From positions 5,642,001-5,706,000 of the forward strand of contig JAGYVD010000002.1 in the NCBI GenBank assembly GCA_021209875.1: a DNA stretch of 64,000 nucleotides, in the 5' to 3' direction. Origin of the DNA: Rosellinia necatrix (taxonomy: Eukaryota > Ascomycota > Sordariomycetes > Xylariales > Xylariaceae). Position 1 is the stretch's first letter. Each line of letters starts with the position of its first letter. Shown piece by piece: positions 10,798 to 21,731 of this stretch. Under the pieces are notes generated by a model. It was not told where the DNA came from, did no database searches, and was given only the letters and a program-made list of their open reading frames with translations. A program made the position numbers and the translations under genes.

Positions 10798-12062
10798 ATG
10801 CAGTCGTTCTCTTCCCTCCTATCATTAGCGGTGTTGTTGGCGTCGGCGAACGCGCACGGAGTTATATTAGGTGCTCAGGGTATTCAAGGATCCCCGGCCA
10901 GCGTGGGCTTCAAAGGTAAGGAGATGAGAGGCAGACATGGATTTGGAGCAATTTTCTTTTCTGCTAGAGACTAACGCAAAGCCTTCACGTTACAGTTCAA
11001 TCGGCACTCCCTCGGAATTGCACATCGATCAACCCATGCCAGCAAGATACCACCATCATCCGAGATGCCGAGATCAGTGCGAACATCGTGAATGAGTGCG
11101 GCCGCACAGAACTCGATGGGAACATTGACATCGGTGAGAATACAGAGAATGCACTAGCCGCCGATGCCGTGACACAAGTGAAGGCGGGCTCTACTATTGA
11201 CGTTACGATCCGTATGTAGTGAGCCTTAAAACCTAACACGATAAACTCCGATCTAACAACAAGCAGACCAGGTCAATGCTGATGGTGCCGGTCCTTATAC
11301 TTGCGACGTGGTAAGTCTCTCCATCTCCTGAGTGATCGCGCATAAGTTGCATTCGTCTAACATCGATCACAGATCGCCCAAGGAAACAATGGTGTCATCA
11401 CCTTCCCCAACGTCCAAGTTGACGATAACGTCCCCGGCGCAAATGGCTTCAGCCAGGCGAAGGAGGAAGATTTCGTCATCAAGGTGACAATGCCTGCCGA
11501 TCTCAACTGCACGGGCTGTAAGTAATCCCTGCTCGGGACAGGCCATGCCTCGCTCTCCGCTGACCCGAATCACCCAGCCTCCGCCGGTAACGTGTGCACG
11601 GTCCGCTGCCGGAACAATGCCCTAGCCGGCCCCTTTGGTGGCTGCTTCCCTGTGCAGCAAATTGACACCGAGGCGGTCGCGCTCAGGCCTTCTGACGTTG
11701 ACACTATCCTGAGCCTCGAGAAGGTCAACGCCCAAGTGGCGCAGGACATCAAGGATCTGCCTGTAGCCCTCGCGGCAAACCAGGCGGATGGTACCGATGA
11801 CGGTATTAAGAACGCCGCCATTGTGTCCAAATTGCTCAATATCTCCGTCGTGAGCAAGGCTGCCCCCCTGCAGACCGTCGCGCCGGCCGACGCTACCACG
11901 ACGGCGGCTGATGCGGTTGCTACCCAGGATCCCTCCAACGATAATTCTCAGGGAAACCAATCTGGTAATGGCCGCAACGGCAGGAACCGTGGAAACAACA
12001 ACAACAACAATAATAACAACAACAACAACAATAAGAGAGCTGCCAGGTCCTTCGTCGCATAG
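10798..12062 (+). CDS. Secreted GEgh16/MAS-family surface protein
   Basis: Five exons (10798-10915, 10996-11211, 11267-11310, 11373-11517, 11578-12062) give 335 residues. The first 19 residues form a signal peptide with an ASANA|HGV cleavage site. The mature protein starts HGVILGAQGIQGSPASVGF, which is the hallmark of the Egh16-like family (Blumeria GEgh16, Magnaporthe MAS1/MAS3). These proteins are induced in appressoria or on insect and plant surfaces and are linked to host penetration; their biochemical activity is unknown. Several Cys pairs (CTSINPCQ, CTVRCRNN, GGCFP) suggest a disulfide-bonded extracellular fold. Near the C-terminus is a run of 13 Asn encoded by AAC/AAT codons, followed by KRAARSFVA. 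The family assignment is confident; a virulence role here is inference. Confidence 0.9.
11994..12032 (+). repeat. AAC/AAT trinucleotide run encoding 13 Asn
   Basis: Thirteen consecutive Asn codons (mostly AAC with AAT interruptions) form an in-frame microsatellite in the low-complexity tail of the GEgh16-type protein. Length changes here would alter the protein by whole residues. Confidence 0.9.
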
Positions 12063-12783
12063 TGGCCATTAAGAACCCCGTCCCATGCGACGTCGGATCA
12101 AGTCCGACTTTGACATGGAAATCAATAAGAAAGCGTCATGGGAGTGGCTCGTTTCAATAAAAGACACTTGATGCTAGACCTGGGCGCCCCGTATTCGTGT
12201 ACATGTTTTCCTTGGAGCAGTCCGTACAAGTAGAAAAGAAATTAAATAAATAAAACTCTTCAATAGACGTAATTTTCCCATTACGGCACAGTTTCCCACT
12301 AGTATTCACGGCTGGGGTGGGGGATATTTTTCTTGGATGATGCGCCCTCCTCAACAAGCAAGCTAAGGAAGGAAAACAAGCGAAGGACAAGCAAGACTTA
12401 GCGCCGGGAGTTGTTGGGTACACGTTACCTCGTGGCTTACACTACCACAGAAAACGCCTGGACGAGGAATAGCGGCTTGGCACGCTCAGCCCGAACGATC
12501 CAACGTCGTCTCAAGTCACCATGCGGACGAAGGGCGAAACCTGCCCCACTCGTTTCAAGGAGCCGGCATTAGGCTTGGCGCAGGGCCAAGCGACGCCCTC
12601 CACTCCAGTCCACGACAGATACCGGAGGTTTATTTTTTTTTAGGAGATGATGCACGTTAGAAATACCGAAGAGGGGTGCAGCGCCGGCCCCCGGACGCGG
12701 GCGATTCGACATTGACGCCATCGGACCCGATCGATCGGGCCCCAGTCCTTTGGGGGGATAGAGCCGGGTGCCGGAGTTTTCGT
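12063..12783. other. Convergent intergenic spacer
   Basis: This is the 3' region of the GEgh16-type gene (+) and of the unknown gene at 12784-13374 (-). Nothing else is recognised. Confidence 0.5.
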
Positions 12784-13374
12784 TCACTCAAGAGTGACAC
12801 GGGACTCCAACACCTTGGTGAAGTTCTTGATCGGCCCGGCCCGGCCGAGCTGATCGGCGTGCTCGGCGGGGGCGAAGTGAATCCAGGTCCTGTCCGGCGT
12901 GGTGCCCGCGGCGGCTTCGGCGGCGTTGGCGTCCGCGTCGGCCTGCTGGCGACGCCGCGGGTCGAGGGCCCAGGGCAGGGCCAGCCCCCACTGGCCCCGG
13001 CCGGGGAGGGAGTCCGGGTCGGCGGGGCGCGAGTCGGAGAAGAGGATGGCGACCTTCTCGGCGTCGGGGAAGAGCTCGCTGATGTCGAGGTCGAGGAAGA
13101 AGAGGGCGCGGTGGCCGAGCAGCTCCATGATGCGCGCGGCGACGTCGCTGTCGGCCTCCTCGACGGCCTGGCTCGCCTTCAGGGACGGGAACCCCACGAG
13201 CGTGACGACCAAGTCCGGCTCCTCGTCGCACTGGAAGAGCACGTGATGGGCGGTGCGGTCCGTCGAGTACGCGAGGCTCAGCATCGCCTCGTTCCACACG
13301 CCCGAGAAGGCCGTCTCGACCATGCTGTGGCCCTCGTTTAGAGTCGCCACCCAGAGCCTGACGGCGGGTGTCAT
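12784..13374 (-). CDS. Unknown intronless protein, 196 aa
   Basis: A single open frame on the complement runs from ATG at 13374 to TGA near 12784. The frame is GC-rich with strong third-position bias, unlike the flanking spacers. The first 120 residues alternate hydrophobic strands and helices (RLWVATLNEGHSMVETAF, HHVLFQCDEEPDLVVTLVGF, ALFFLDLDISELFP). That pattern would suit a two-layer alpha/beta barrel of the dimeric ferredoxin-like kind. The second half is Ala/Pro/Arg-rich and probably disordered, with a short amphipathic end. There is no signal peptide or membrane segment. The family is not recognised. A 221-codon frame on the opposite strand is its GC-driven shadow. Confidence 0.65.
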   Translation of the reverse strand: MTPAVRLWVATLNEGHSMVETAFSGVWNEAMLSLAYSTDRTAHHVLFQCDEEPDLVVTLVGFPSLKASQAVEEADSDVAARIMELLGHRALFFLDLDISELFPDAEKVAILFSDSRPADPDSLPGRGQWGLALPWALDPRRRQQADADANAAEAAAGTTPDRTWIHFAPAEHADQLGRAGPIKNFTKVLESRVTLE

Positions 13375-13465
13375 AATTATGACGGCGGCGGGGGAGGGGG
13401 GAGGGGAGGGGTGGGTGGCGATTTCAAAGGACGACGACGGATGACGATGATGACGATATCGATAA

Positions 13466-13640
13466 CTGCAACAACAACAACGACGACGACGACGACGACG
13501 ACGGGATAGTTAATGACCGTTTCAGAGGAAAGGGGTGTTTGTGTATGAACAGATGAAGGATTGCAGCTGGAGACAGAGAAGGGTGCGTGCGAGCGTGCGT
13601 GCGTGAGTGAGTGAGTGAGTGAGAGAGAGACAGAGCGAGC
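13466..13640. repeat. Cluster of microsatellites (CAA/CGA, GTGC/GTGA)
   Basis: CAA units passing into CGA units occupy about 13466-13503, and GTGC then GTGA units run from about 13590 to 13635. They lie upstream of the minus-strand unknown gene, probably in its promoter or leader. Confidence 0.75.
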
Positions 13641-13737
13641 GAAGAGGATAGTCCGGATTTGTTTATGTATTCGCTCGGTTCTGATCTGGTGACGCAACCC
13701 TGATCTCAAGGCCGTGATTAATCAAATGGCCAATACA

Positions 13738-14305
13738 CTACCTACCTACCTAACCTACCTGCCGACATACGTACATACACGTACCTACTACCTACCTACC
13801 TAACTCAGTGCTCAATGGACGGACCTACCCGGCCAAAGACGAGATATGGTGCATGCCATGCCCGCTCCTCCACTACGCTTTGGCCCCTACTCCCTAGCGT
13901 GCATCATTAGATTAGTGCAGTTCCGCGGCGCTGGGTTCGTTCTTGCCTCTCTCTGGGCTCTACCGGTGTTCGGATAGGGCAGGACTAGTACTGAGCCTCT
14001 ACCGGTGTTCGGATAAGGCATGGCAACTAAAGTCTAGCCTACATAGGTGTACTTGGCTCCTGCCTGGTAAAAGGGCCGTTGTCGTGGTACTCTTGGCACA
14101 CTAACGCACGACGGAGGGTACATGACTACCTACCTACCTACCTATCTACCTACCTAATGCGCTGCAGATGTAGTGTATGTAGGTAGGTAGGTTAGGTAGG
14201 CAGGTTAGATAGGAAGGTTAGGTTAGGTGTGTAGTAGGTTAGGTGTGTAGTAGGTAAGTACGTCAGTAGGTAGGTACAGGTAGGTAGTAGGTAGGTAGAG
14301 ACGTA
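13738..14305. repeat. TACC/GGTA tetranucleotide arrays in inverted orientation
   Basis: CTAC/TACC units occur at about 13738-13803 and 14126-14156, and GGTA/TAGG units at about 14178-14305. The second and third blocks are inverted copies separated by about 20 bases, so the DNA could fold into a long imperfect hairpin. Similar TAGG/CCTA tetramers recur in other spacers of this window, for example near 22030-22150 and 28285-28305. Confidence 0.8.
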
Positions 14306-14474
14306 TCTCTGCCAGGGGCACTTACACAGATGGCATGATACACCTAACGACGCCTTGTAAAGCGGCAGTATAGAGCTGCAGTGTAGAGCTGCAATGTAAA
14401 CATGTCGTGGTTAGAGATGCTCTGTGCCCGTTTCGAGGCTTGTCGGTCCACAATGCATCACTGAAGCCCCCCCC

Positions 14475-14560
14475 TTCACACATCTCACACATCTCACACA
14501 TCTCACACCTCTCACACCTCTCACACCTCTCACACCTCTCACACAACCTTTCACACCTCC
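14475..14560. repeat. 9-bp minisatellite CTCACACAT / CTCACACCT
   Basis: About nine near-identical nonamers lie in a row; the first copies end in AT and the later ones in CT, followed by degenerate copies. There is no coding role; the frames through it are pure repeat. Confidence 0.8.
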
Positions 14561-15214
14561 CACACCAGCCCAGTAGTGCCCGCCCGCCAGGGTACATAGC
14601 TTCTGGGATCGACCGGACTGGGAAGGGTGATTTCACTAGGTGCATACATGTGCCGCGATGCGTGAGGCTAACGAACCCCATGCGTACCCTGGACCGGGTA
14701 CGCCCAACGGTGTGAGATGGAATAGTTTTCATCCAATTTGAGCGCCATACAGTAGCGTACGTCACCCAGGAGCGCCTAGCGGATGCAGGGGTGATCCCAC
14801 ATGCCGTCCAGCCCAGCGACGGACGGACAGACAGCGGACGACGAGAAGAGCAGCCGCTCGTGTGCCATGCTGCGGTGCTGGACGGGTCGACATAACACCA
14901 ACATACCTAACCCCCCCGAGGTCAAGAATAGGAACCGGGGAGAGGAACACCCCAGTGGTGGCGTTGGTCTGGCGGCATTCGCTGAATCCCATTGGCGTGC
15001 AAGAGACCAGACAGCGGCAGGCCCGGAGCATCCGCTGCGGAAGCTTCTGGGAGGTTGTGGCGGCGTAGCTGAGACGGGGTGGCGATTCACGCATTCTCGT
15101 AACTGCAGATCTCAATTCCGAGCTATCCCCTTCTTTTTCCAATTTCCTACGGTGTTCTCGTAATCGCCGGTCCCGATCTATGTAGCCATGCCAGGTGAGT
15201 AGCGTATGAGCCAC

Positions 15215-15350
15215 CTATACATATGCCTATGCATGCCTATACCTATACCTATACCTATACATATACATGGCTACACCCATACATACATGCGTACCTATAC
15301 CTATACATACCTATACCTATACATACCTATGCCTACACGTACATATGACG
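15215..15350. repeat. CCTATA-type hexamer array
   Basis: Tandem and interspersed CCTATA and CATA units cover about 135 bases in the spacer between 13.4 and 15.7 kb. Apart from these arrays, that spacer (13375-15749) shows no gene I can support. Confidence 0.75.
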
Positions 15351-15749
15351 AATGATAGGATTCCAGGCTGAAGAGGTAAATAGTTAGGTATGTAAATACT
15401 CCCGAGCTTCCCTAATGTCAAGCTGGCTACTTAGGTTAGATGAGTGGCAGGCTAGGATCAGATTACAGCCAAGAGACGGTCATAGAATGGTTCGGATGTA
15501 TAACCCCCTCCTTTCCGCATCGTTGGCATCTCCCACTAGTACATCTCTAGTCTACGTCTGTGCTAATTCAAGCAACCTATATCTCTCCGGTCGATCTAGA
15601 TGTCCCGTCGATAGTCCTACCCGACTTTATCTCTGACCACCCAGTCTCGGTTAGGTTACTCGGTCATTTCAGCTTGACCCAAGCTAACTGATGCCATCCA
15701 GGGTTTTGGATAGCTAACACAGGTCTTGGCTGCGCCGACTGGGTCTAGG

Positions 15750-16436
15750 CTACTTCAACTCAAGGTTCAAGCTCGAAGCTAGCTTCCAACCCCACCACAG
15801 CATCGCACCAACCGTCAAGAGGTTGAGGTGGATGCTCATCGCGTGGCTGCGCGAGAATGACCGGTGGAGTTGTTGCATCCCGACACTAGGGCCCTCGACG
15901 GCATCATCCGTGATCTGCTTCTGCTTCTGCGACCCATCCCGGGTTTCTGTTTCAAATACAACACTAGAATCAGTACCATCGCCCTGGCACAGCCCACCAG
16001 ACCGGCGTGCAGAGAAGTCCGGCGCACCTTGATGAACCCTCTGGATCATGATTTGCCGGGTCCTCGGCCCATAGACCAGCAGGTTGAGTGCCGCCGTGGT
16101 GCCGGCAAAGGCAAATGGGATCCACGCCGCCCTGTTCGCGATGAGCGTGAGCGGACCTTGTGACGGGACCGTGGCGGCGGTCAGGATCAGCAGCAGGGAC
16201 TGGGTGCGGAAGTAGACTGGGAAGAGGCGCTTCTGCAGAGTGGTGAAGGCGCTACGTGGGAGGCTAACGAAGCAGATCTTAGTCACGACGAACGTCTGGT
16301 AGAGCTGAGTGCCCAGCAAGGCCGAGAAGGAGAGGAGGTGAAGGGGCGCGAGGAGAGGGCGGAGGTCCATGGTGGAGGCGGTTGCGGTGGCGATGGATGC
16401 GACTGTATCTTGTACCGATGGGGTTGACATGTACAT
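15750..16436 (-). CDS. TMEM205/DUF4149-like small membrane protein
   Basis: An intronless frame on the complement gives 228 residues from the ATG at 16436, or 206 from the in-frame ATG at 16370; the second start is better placed for the domain. Four hydrophobic segments are seen: APLHLLSFSALLGTQLYQTF, the LLLILTAATVP region, PFAFAGTTAALNLLVYGP, and HLNLLTVGAMLWWGWKLAS at the end. The pattern LP..AF..LQ.RLFPVYF after helix 1 and YGP.T..IM..R after helix 3 is characteristic of DUF4149/TMEM205-like fungal proteins, whose function is unknown; they are probably organelle or endomembrane proteins. The loop between helix 3 and helix 4 is about 40 residues longer than usual and is Ser/Gln-rich, possibly a retained in-frame intron or a lineage-specific insert. 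Confidence 0.75.
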   Translation of the reverse strand: MYMSTPSVQDTVASIATATASTMDLRPLLAPLHLLSFSALLGTQLYQTFVVTKICFVSLPRSAFTTLQKRLFPVYFRTQSLLLILTAATVPSQGPLTLIANRAAWIPFAFAGTTAALNLLVYGPRTRQIMIQRVHQGAPDFSARRSGGLCQGDGTDSSVVFETETRDGSQKQKQITDDAVEGPSVGMQQLHRSFSRSHAMSIHLNLLTVGAMLWWGWKLASSLNLELK

Positions 16437-17245
16437 TCCAGCGCACGATCGATATATTACTCTCTGCCCTGTCGACCTTGATTTTGATTTTTTTTTTCCC
16501 CTTGGCTATCTCGGTACCGGCGGCGCATCCCTCTATTATATACGCTACGAGCGGCCCTAGCGCGGCCGAATATCCCCGGAGGTTGAAAGAAGCCCTGGAC
16601 CCCCGTCCCCAGTAGAATGGAAAAAAGCTCCGAAGGCCCTCGGAGGTCAACACCGCGGGTGCCACTTATTCCCACCTCATCCGGGGGGCTATGAACGAAT
16701 TACATGTCCTCTCCATACAAAAAAAAAAAAAAAAAAAGAAAAGACAGCCACACATGACGGTGACGCGTTCTCCAATCTCATGATTTGTTTTAGTCAGAGC
16801 GTATGAGAGGATTCCCAGGCAGCTATTTGAGCTCTCATGGCGACCTATGCTGGTTCGTCCAGCTTCATGTGTCGACAACCGCGATTCCATACTAGGCAAA
16901 AGCTCCGGTTAAGCAATGTGGAAAGTTGCATAGGTACCTAAGCACTGCTAAGCAGTAAGCGAAATGGACTGTTGCCAATCACCTGGTGCGGATTGGCTTG
17001 AAGCACCCACCTACACCAAGACACAATCACCAAGCCGTGCCGTTCAATGCCAAGATCTGTCTAACTCGAATCTACCTCGGTATCTTGGATTGCCTGGCCT
17101 TGCTGGCCAAGTCATGGGCAACTAATAATACCTCCAATAACGCGGTTGCACCAGGTATAAGCCACAAGAAATACGCAGCCTTCGTAATCTCGTCTACAAC
17201 CCCCGAATATGTCAGTGTTTGCGTGCAGTCCTCTTCATACGATGA
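16437..17245. other. Divergent intergenic region
   Basis: It holds the promoters of the membrane protein (-) and the hydrolase (+). There is an A-run of about 18 near 16719-16737. No further gene is seen. Confidence 0.5.
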
Positions 17246-19048
17246 ATGCCAACTTTTATGTCATGTGTATTTGAGCTGACAACTTCGGATAGGACGGAAA
17301 CGGCCAATTTCCCGTCCGTCGATGAAATCGCCCAAACCGAGGGGTTTCCTACCGTGATATGGCAACTTGAGCCGCATCGAGAGGGAATGTTGCCCGTCGC
17401 GGTCGGTAGAGGTGGTCCGTTTAACATTCATTGGGAGGTTCATGGCGATGGCCCGGTGAAGCTCGTCGTACGTTTTGCTTCTTCATTGCCTTGGCCACCA
17501 GCTTTCGTTATTGGGCTGTCCAAAACTAAGGCAAAACTATGACCTTTCACTTGCAATTCCCATGATCCCTCAAAGCTCGTGTCTTTATTACATGCTCGTT
17601 GCTTCGAAAGTTGCAGAATGAAAGGCACAAGACGCTAACTAGTGTGGTAAGCTACCAGCTTATCAATGGTATGGGTGCCTTGAAATCATCTTGGCAACGA
17701 CAGACCAAAGAATTCGGCCACGTCAACGGCGATAAATATTCGGTGCTCATTTTCGACAATAGAGGAATGGGTCGTTCCGATAAACCTTTGATGCGGTATA
17801 GCACCTCGGATATGGCCGCTGATACCCTCGAGGTACTGGATCATTTATCTTGGACCAAGGATCGCGAGTTACATATATGTGGCATCAGTAGTAAGTGCTG
17901 CTCATTCTTATTTGCGCCTCACCCCTTTCATGTGACCTGCCCGAATCTGTTCGGATGCCGGTTGAAGCAAGCCTACCGCTCATCCTCGAACCCTCCTATC
18001 CTACCCACCCCATGACGAATATCAGAAAACGCTGACCCGATATCGAATTTAGTGGGAGGCAGTGAGTAATATCTAGATCCCTGTAGTTCATCTTTCGGCC
18101 CCCTACAACTCTGATATGCCGTCTTAGAACCCCCTTCAGATTCCGTACAGGACAAGAATTACTAATACGTGATATTGAAAAAAAGTGATCGCTCAGGAGC
18201 TTGCCTACGCAGCACCGCACCGGATAGCCAGCTTAAGCCTGATCTGCACGGCAGCCGCGATCGAGAACACGACGAGCTTCACGGAGAATCTGATGAACCG
18301 GATCACGATGCTTCTCCCCAAGAGGTAAGTCCATTACCAAATCCTCTTCATTACCCCCCCCTCCTCCTCCCCCCTCTCTGAAAACCTCGTCCCCCTGATA
18401 TAAAGCGCGCGCGCGCGCGCAAACAGCCTAGACCGCACGGTCGCGTACACGGCGACGAACCTGTTCCCGGCGGAGTGGCTCGTGGCGGCCGACGACGCGG
18501 CGGTGCCGGACGAGGCGACGCCGCGTTGCGCGGCGGCGCCCGCCGCAGCGGGGGGCCGGCTGGCCGTACCGGCGGTTCCGGAGCAACTACGAGCGCGTGG
18601 CGGCGCAGGAGCTCGCGAAGCAACGCGACCCCGCCGAGTTCACGAGGCGCGGCTTCCTGCTGCAGGCGGTGGCGGCCGGGTGGCACCGCAAGTCGGCCGC
18701 GCAGCTGCGCGCCGTCAGCGACGCCGTCGGCCGCGCCAGGATCGCGGTCGTGCACGGCACCGCCGACAGGGTCATCTCGGTGCCGCACGGCCGGAAGCTC
18801 ATCGCCTACCTCGAGCCCAGCAGGGGCCTCGTCGTCGATGGCATGGGACGTGAGTGATCCCCTCCCCCTCTCCCCTCTCCCCTCTCTAGGATTGTTTACT
18901 GCCTCGCCAGGACGCCTCGTCTCGTGATTCATAGGCGGGTAGTTGCTGATTAGAACCTCCAGATGTGCCTCTAATGGAAAGGACGGAGTGGTTTAACGGG
19001 TTACTTGCCGAGATGTGTGCCACGGGTGAACGGTTAAGCGGACGATGA
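17246..19048 (+). CDS. Alpha/beta hydrolase with a probable frameshift
   Basis: Exons 17246-17467, 17659-17890, 18053-18061, 18186-18324, 18427-18849 and 18963-19048. The N-terminal part has PFNIHWEVHGDG and LINGMGALKSSW (oxyanion region), then FDNRGMGRSDKP. The nucleophile elbow G-I-S-M-G-G is spelled across three exons: Ser ends exon 2, and a 9-base microexon supplies part of Met plus Gly-Gly. The acid is in VVHGTADRVI and the His in GMGHVPLMER. Joined, the exons total 1111 bases, one too many. The frame changes in a G6 run at 18550-18555, between VPDEATPRC and FRSNYERVAAQEL. Without one G the product would be 369 residues, typical for fungal members. Either the gene is a recent pseudogene or the run is miscounted. 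The first ATG is tentative; an in-frame Met lies four codons later. The 3' flank to 19350 is empty. Confidence 0.75.
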
Positions 19049-19350
19049 AAAAAAAAAAAAATCCCCCGGTTTCGAATTGTGCATAGTTAAATAAATGAGA
19101 AGATAAATCGATTAATTCAACGCTTCGGATCTGACCTTCGCTTCATGAAGCGGCAACGCCAAAGCGCCCCAATGGTATCTAGCTTTACAAGCCCCTTCCA
19201 AATTGAGAATGTCCGGTTCTATCACAATCCATTCCCAATCACCCCATACCTTGCTAACCTCACTAAATTCGTGCCCCCATTGGCCATCATCCCATACACC
19301 GAACATAGTTGACTTCCATCTTGAGAGACTACAGAATGGTATGACATGAT

Positions 19351-21731
19351 TTAACTGACAGTTCCAATAAAACTCTGATACTGCGCATCCTCGCCAGTAG
19401 ACTTCGCTGAAGCGGATTTACCTGATGTTGGTTTTGTAGGCGTCGGTCTATTATCCCATAGGACGCTCTGTAGCTGCGTGGGATGGGACGTTTCTGAACC
19501 CCTAGGTGTATCCGAACTCTCGTCCGCCGCCTCTTCCTTTTCTGCCCTCGGAAGACGCATGGCAAGCAGGACGTATTCGGCTCGAGTCATATTCTCCATA
19601 ACATCGTCCATGTATCGTTGAACTTCATCCTGAGGTGCCACCACTCGTCCTAGGTTTTCTAACGCCTTAGGGGTATTTGAATTAAGTCGAAGTGTGACGG
19701 GCTGATAAAAGTCGAGTGCTCGATCTCCTCCATATTCCAACTTACTCCCCTTCCGGACAATTAGGAACGAAGCAACCACCTGGGCGCCGTCCGCCGAAAA
19801 TTCGAGGATGCTGTATTTGGGGAAGAGATACCTATCTCCCGTGCCCCCGGCAAATTCTAAGACGACAGCAGAAATGTCGGGTTTTATAGCCGGCGGTGGG
19901 CCTTTCGACCGTAGGGCCTGTTGAGGAGTAGGGGTGTTCTGGGTTTGGTTTGGCGCAGGGGTTGGCGATTTCTTTGAGTTATCTTCCCCCTTCATCTGCA
20001 CGGGCGTGGCTTGGGGTGCAGCCTGTGCATTGGTGGTGGTAGTGGCAGAGGTAGTGGCGGTAGCTGTTTGCGGGGATTTACCGGCTTGCTTTGCTACGCC
20101 ACTCAGCCTATCCAGGATGGCCTTCAACTCTAAAGCATCCGAAAATTTGGGTTTCCCTTCGGCCACTCGCTGAACTAAGCCCCTGGTAACTGGCTTATCC
20201 AACGCCTCCTTGACTAAAAGGATAACTACTGGGTCGCTTCCGGGAGGGGGCCGTAAATCGGTGGATCGTTGGTTCGGATTGGATGCTAAGATGATATCTA
20301 AAATGTTTCGCACTTCATCTGAAAAGTACTTGACAGTTCTACCGTCCACGATGAGTCGGTCGGCAGATGGACCCTGCTGGCCCCCCTTCTTCTTATAGTC
20401 GAGTGTGATTTGGTCGATGATTCTCTGGAAATGGGCTAGTTCATGTGGTGCGGCGTCACCGACGGCGACTCGCTTCATCAGATCTCGGAGGAGGGGATCC
20501 TCGGATGCCCTCTCGGCCAACGTCACGATAATTGGATCTGCCCCGGATGCGGGGGATGGCGCAGGCTTCGGTGGCGGGGGGGTTGCCTTGGGAACCCCTA
20601 CTACCCCTGTTTGTAAGCCTGAACTAGAACCATGGGGATGGGGAGGTGCTGGCGCGGTCGGGGCATGTAGCGGGTTAATCGAGGCTGTCGGAGGCTGAGA
20701 CAAGGGAGGCTGCGACGATCGAGGATGTGCAGGCCCCGACAAGGGCGCATGTGCGGGTTGGGGTGCTGCTAGAACAGATTCAAGACCCCGCGGTGAGACG
20801 ATGGCATTGTCCATCGGAGCCGGCGGCTGAGGACGCTGCAATTCTGTTTGCTGTGACGGAGGCGCCGAGGAAATAGCCGCGGATGCAGTCGGAGGCTGCT
20901 GTTTAGCCCGGATTTCGTCATCTTTGGGTGCCGGGCTGGGCGGCACAGAGTGTCGTAACGGCTGAGCCGGCTGCGTGGCCTGTACGGGGGCAACAGAAGG
21001 CGAGGCCATGGTGGACGGTGGGCGCGAGGTTGTCGCTGGCGTGGCCGCAGATGTGGCCGCAGATGTGGTCGCAGCCGCGGTTGCGGGCTTCGGTGGAGGA
21101 GGCATGGCACCGTTGGGAGGCCCGTACTGTATCATGGGCCGCATGGTGGAATTACCAGTGGACGGGGGCTTCGGGTCTTTCACGGCATACATGGTGGCTT
21201 CCAGCAGATGGGGCTCGATGGTGATGGTGACCTGGCCAATCTTGGTCATGGTATCTTTCGCTGGATTATTCGAATCCTCCTTCACGACCCCTTTTCGCTT
21301 GCTAGGTTTCGACCAGTACTTTTCGAATATGCCATCGTGTATCCATTTCTGGCGCGATCTCGAAAGCGACTCGGCTATTACACCGCTATACGGGCAATGG
21401 TCAGAACAAGTAGGCGAAGCGTAGGGAGGACAGACAGGGAATACCTCTCCTGTATAGACTGGAAATCCTTGTTGGAAATGTCGTCGGGCTGCGGCTTCTC
21501 GACCGTCGGCAAGGGATGCCCGGGCTGAAGAGACTTGGGCAATACGGCAGAGGCAGACGGCGGCAGCGGTTGGGCTTCTTGCGCGGCATGTTCGGCCGGC
21601 TGAGGGGAGGTTAGGGCCGATGGTGACGCGGAGGTGGTTGCGGAAGGGTCCGGCGGCGTCGAGTTCCGTTTCTTCGAGACATGTTCGACTCGAGCGGCAG
21701 CCCTCGCAGGCAGCTTGCGTTTCCTCTCCAT
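19351..21731 (-). CDS. SWC3: SWR1-complex subunit Swc3
   Basis: Two exons on the complement (21445-21731 and 19351-21385) encode 773 residues. The N-terminus MERKRKLPARAAARVEHVSK, then KPLPTVE-like and QPDDISNKDFQSIQESGV, and SRSRQKWIHDGIFEKYWSKP form the conserved Swc3 domain (about residues 1-130). Next comes a domain with MTKIGQVTITIEPHLLEATM. A long Pro/Ala/Thr/Gln-rich linker (about 170-380) separates it from two repeated helical units, LAERASEDPLLRDLMKRVAV and LVKEALDKPVTRGLVQRVAE, of similar design. A C-terminal domain (about 560-710) contains VVLEFAGGTGDRYLFPKYSI. In yeast Swc3 belongs to the SWR1 remodeller that deposits H2A.Z; nuclear location is expected. The gene lies tail to tail with the hydrolase at 17.2-19.0 kb. 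Confidence 0.88.

Noticed and set aside
12676..13341. 221-codon frame on the plus strand
   Set aside because: It is the antisense shadow of the minus-strand unknown gene. It is rich in G, V, R and A with no domain, as expected from GC-rich third positions.
18505..18550. A 46-base intron (GTGCCG...CCGCAG) that would also restore the hydrolase frame
   Set aside because: The donor is poor, there is no branch site, and the removed part looks like family sequence. A one-base homopolymer frameshift is the simpler reading, though RNA data could reverse this.
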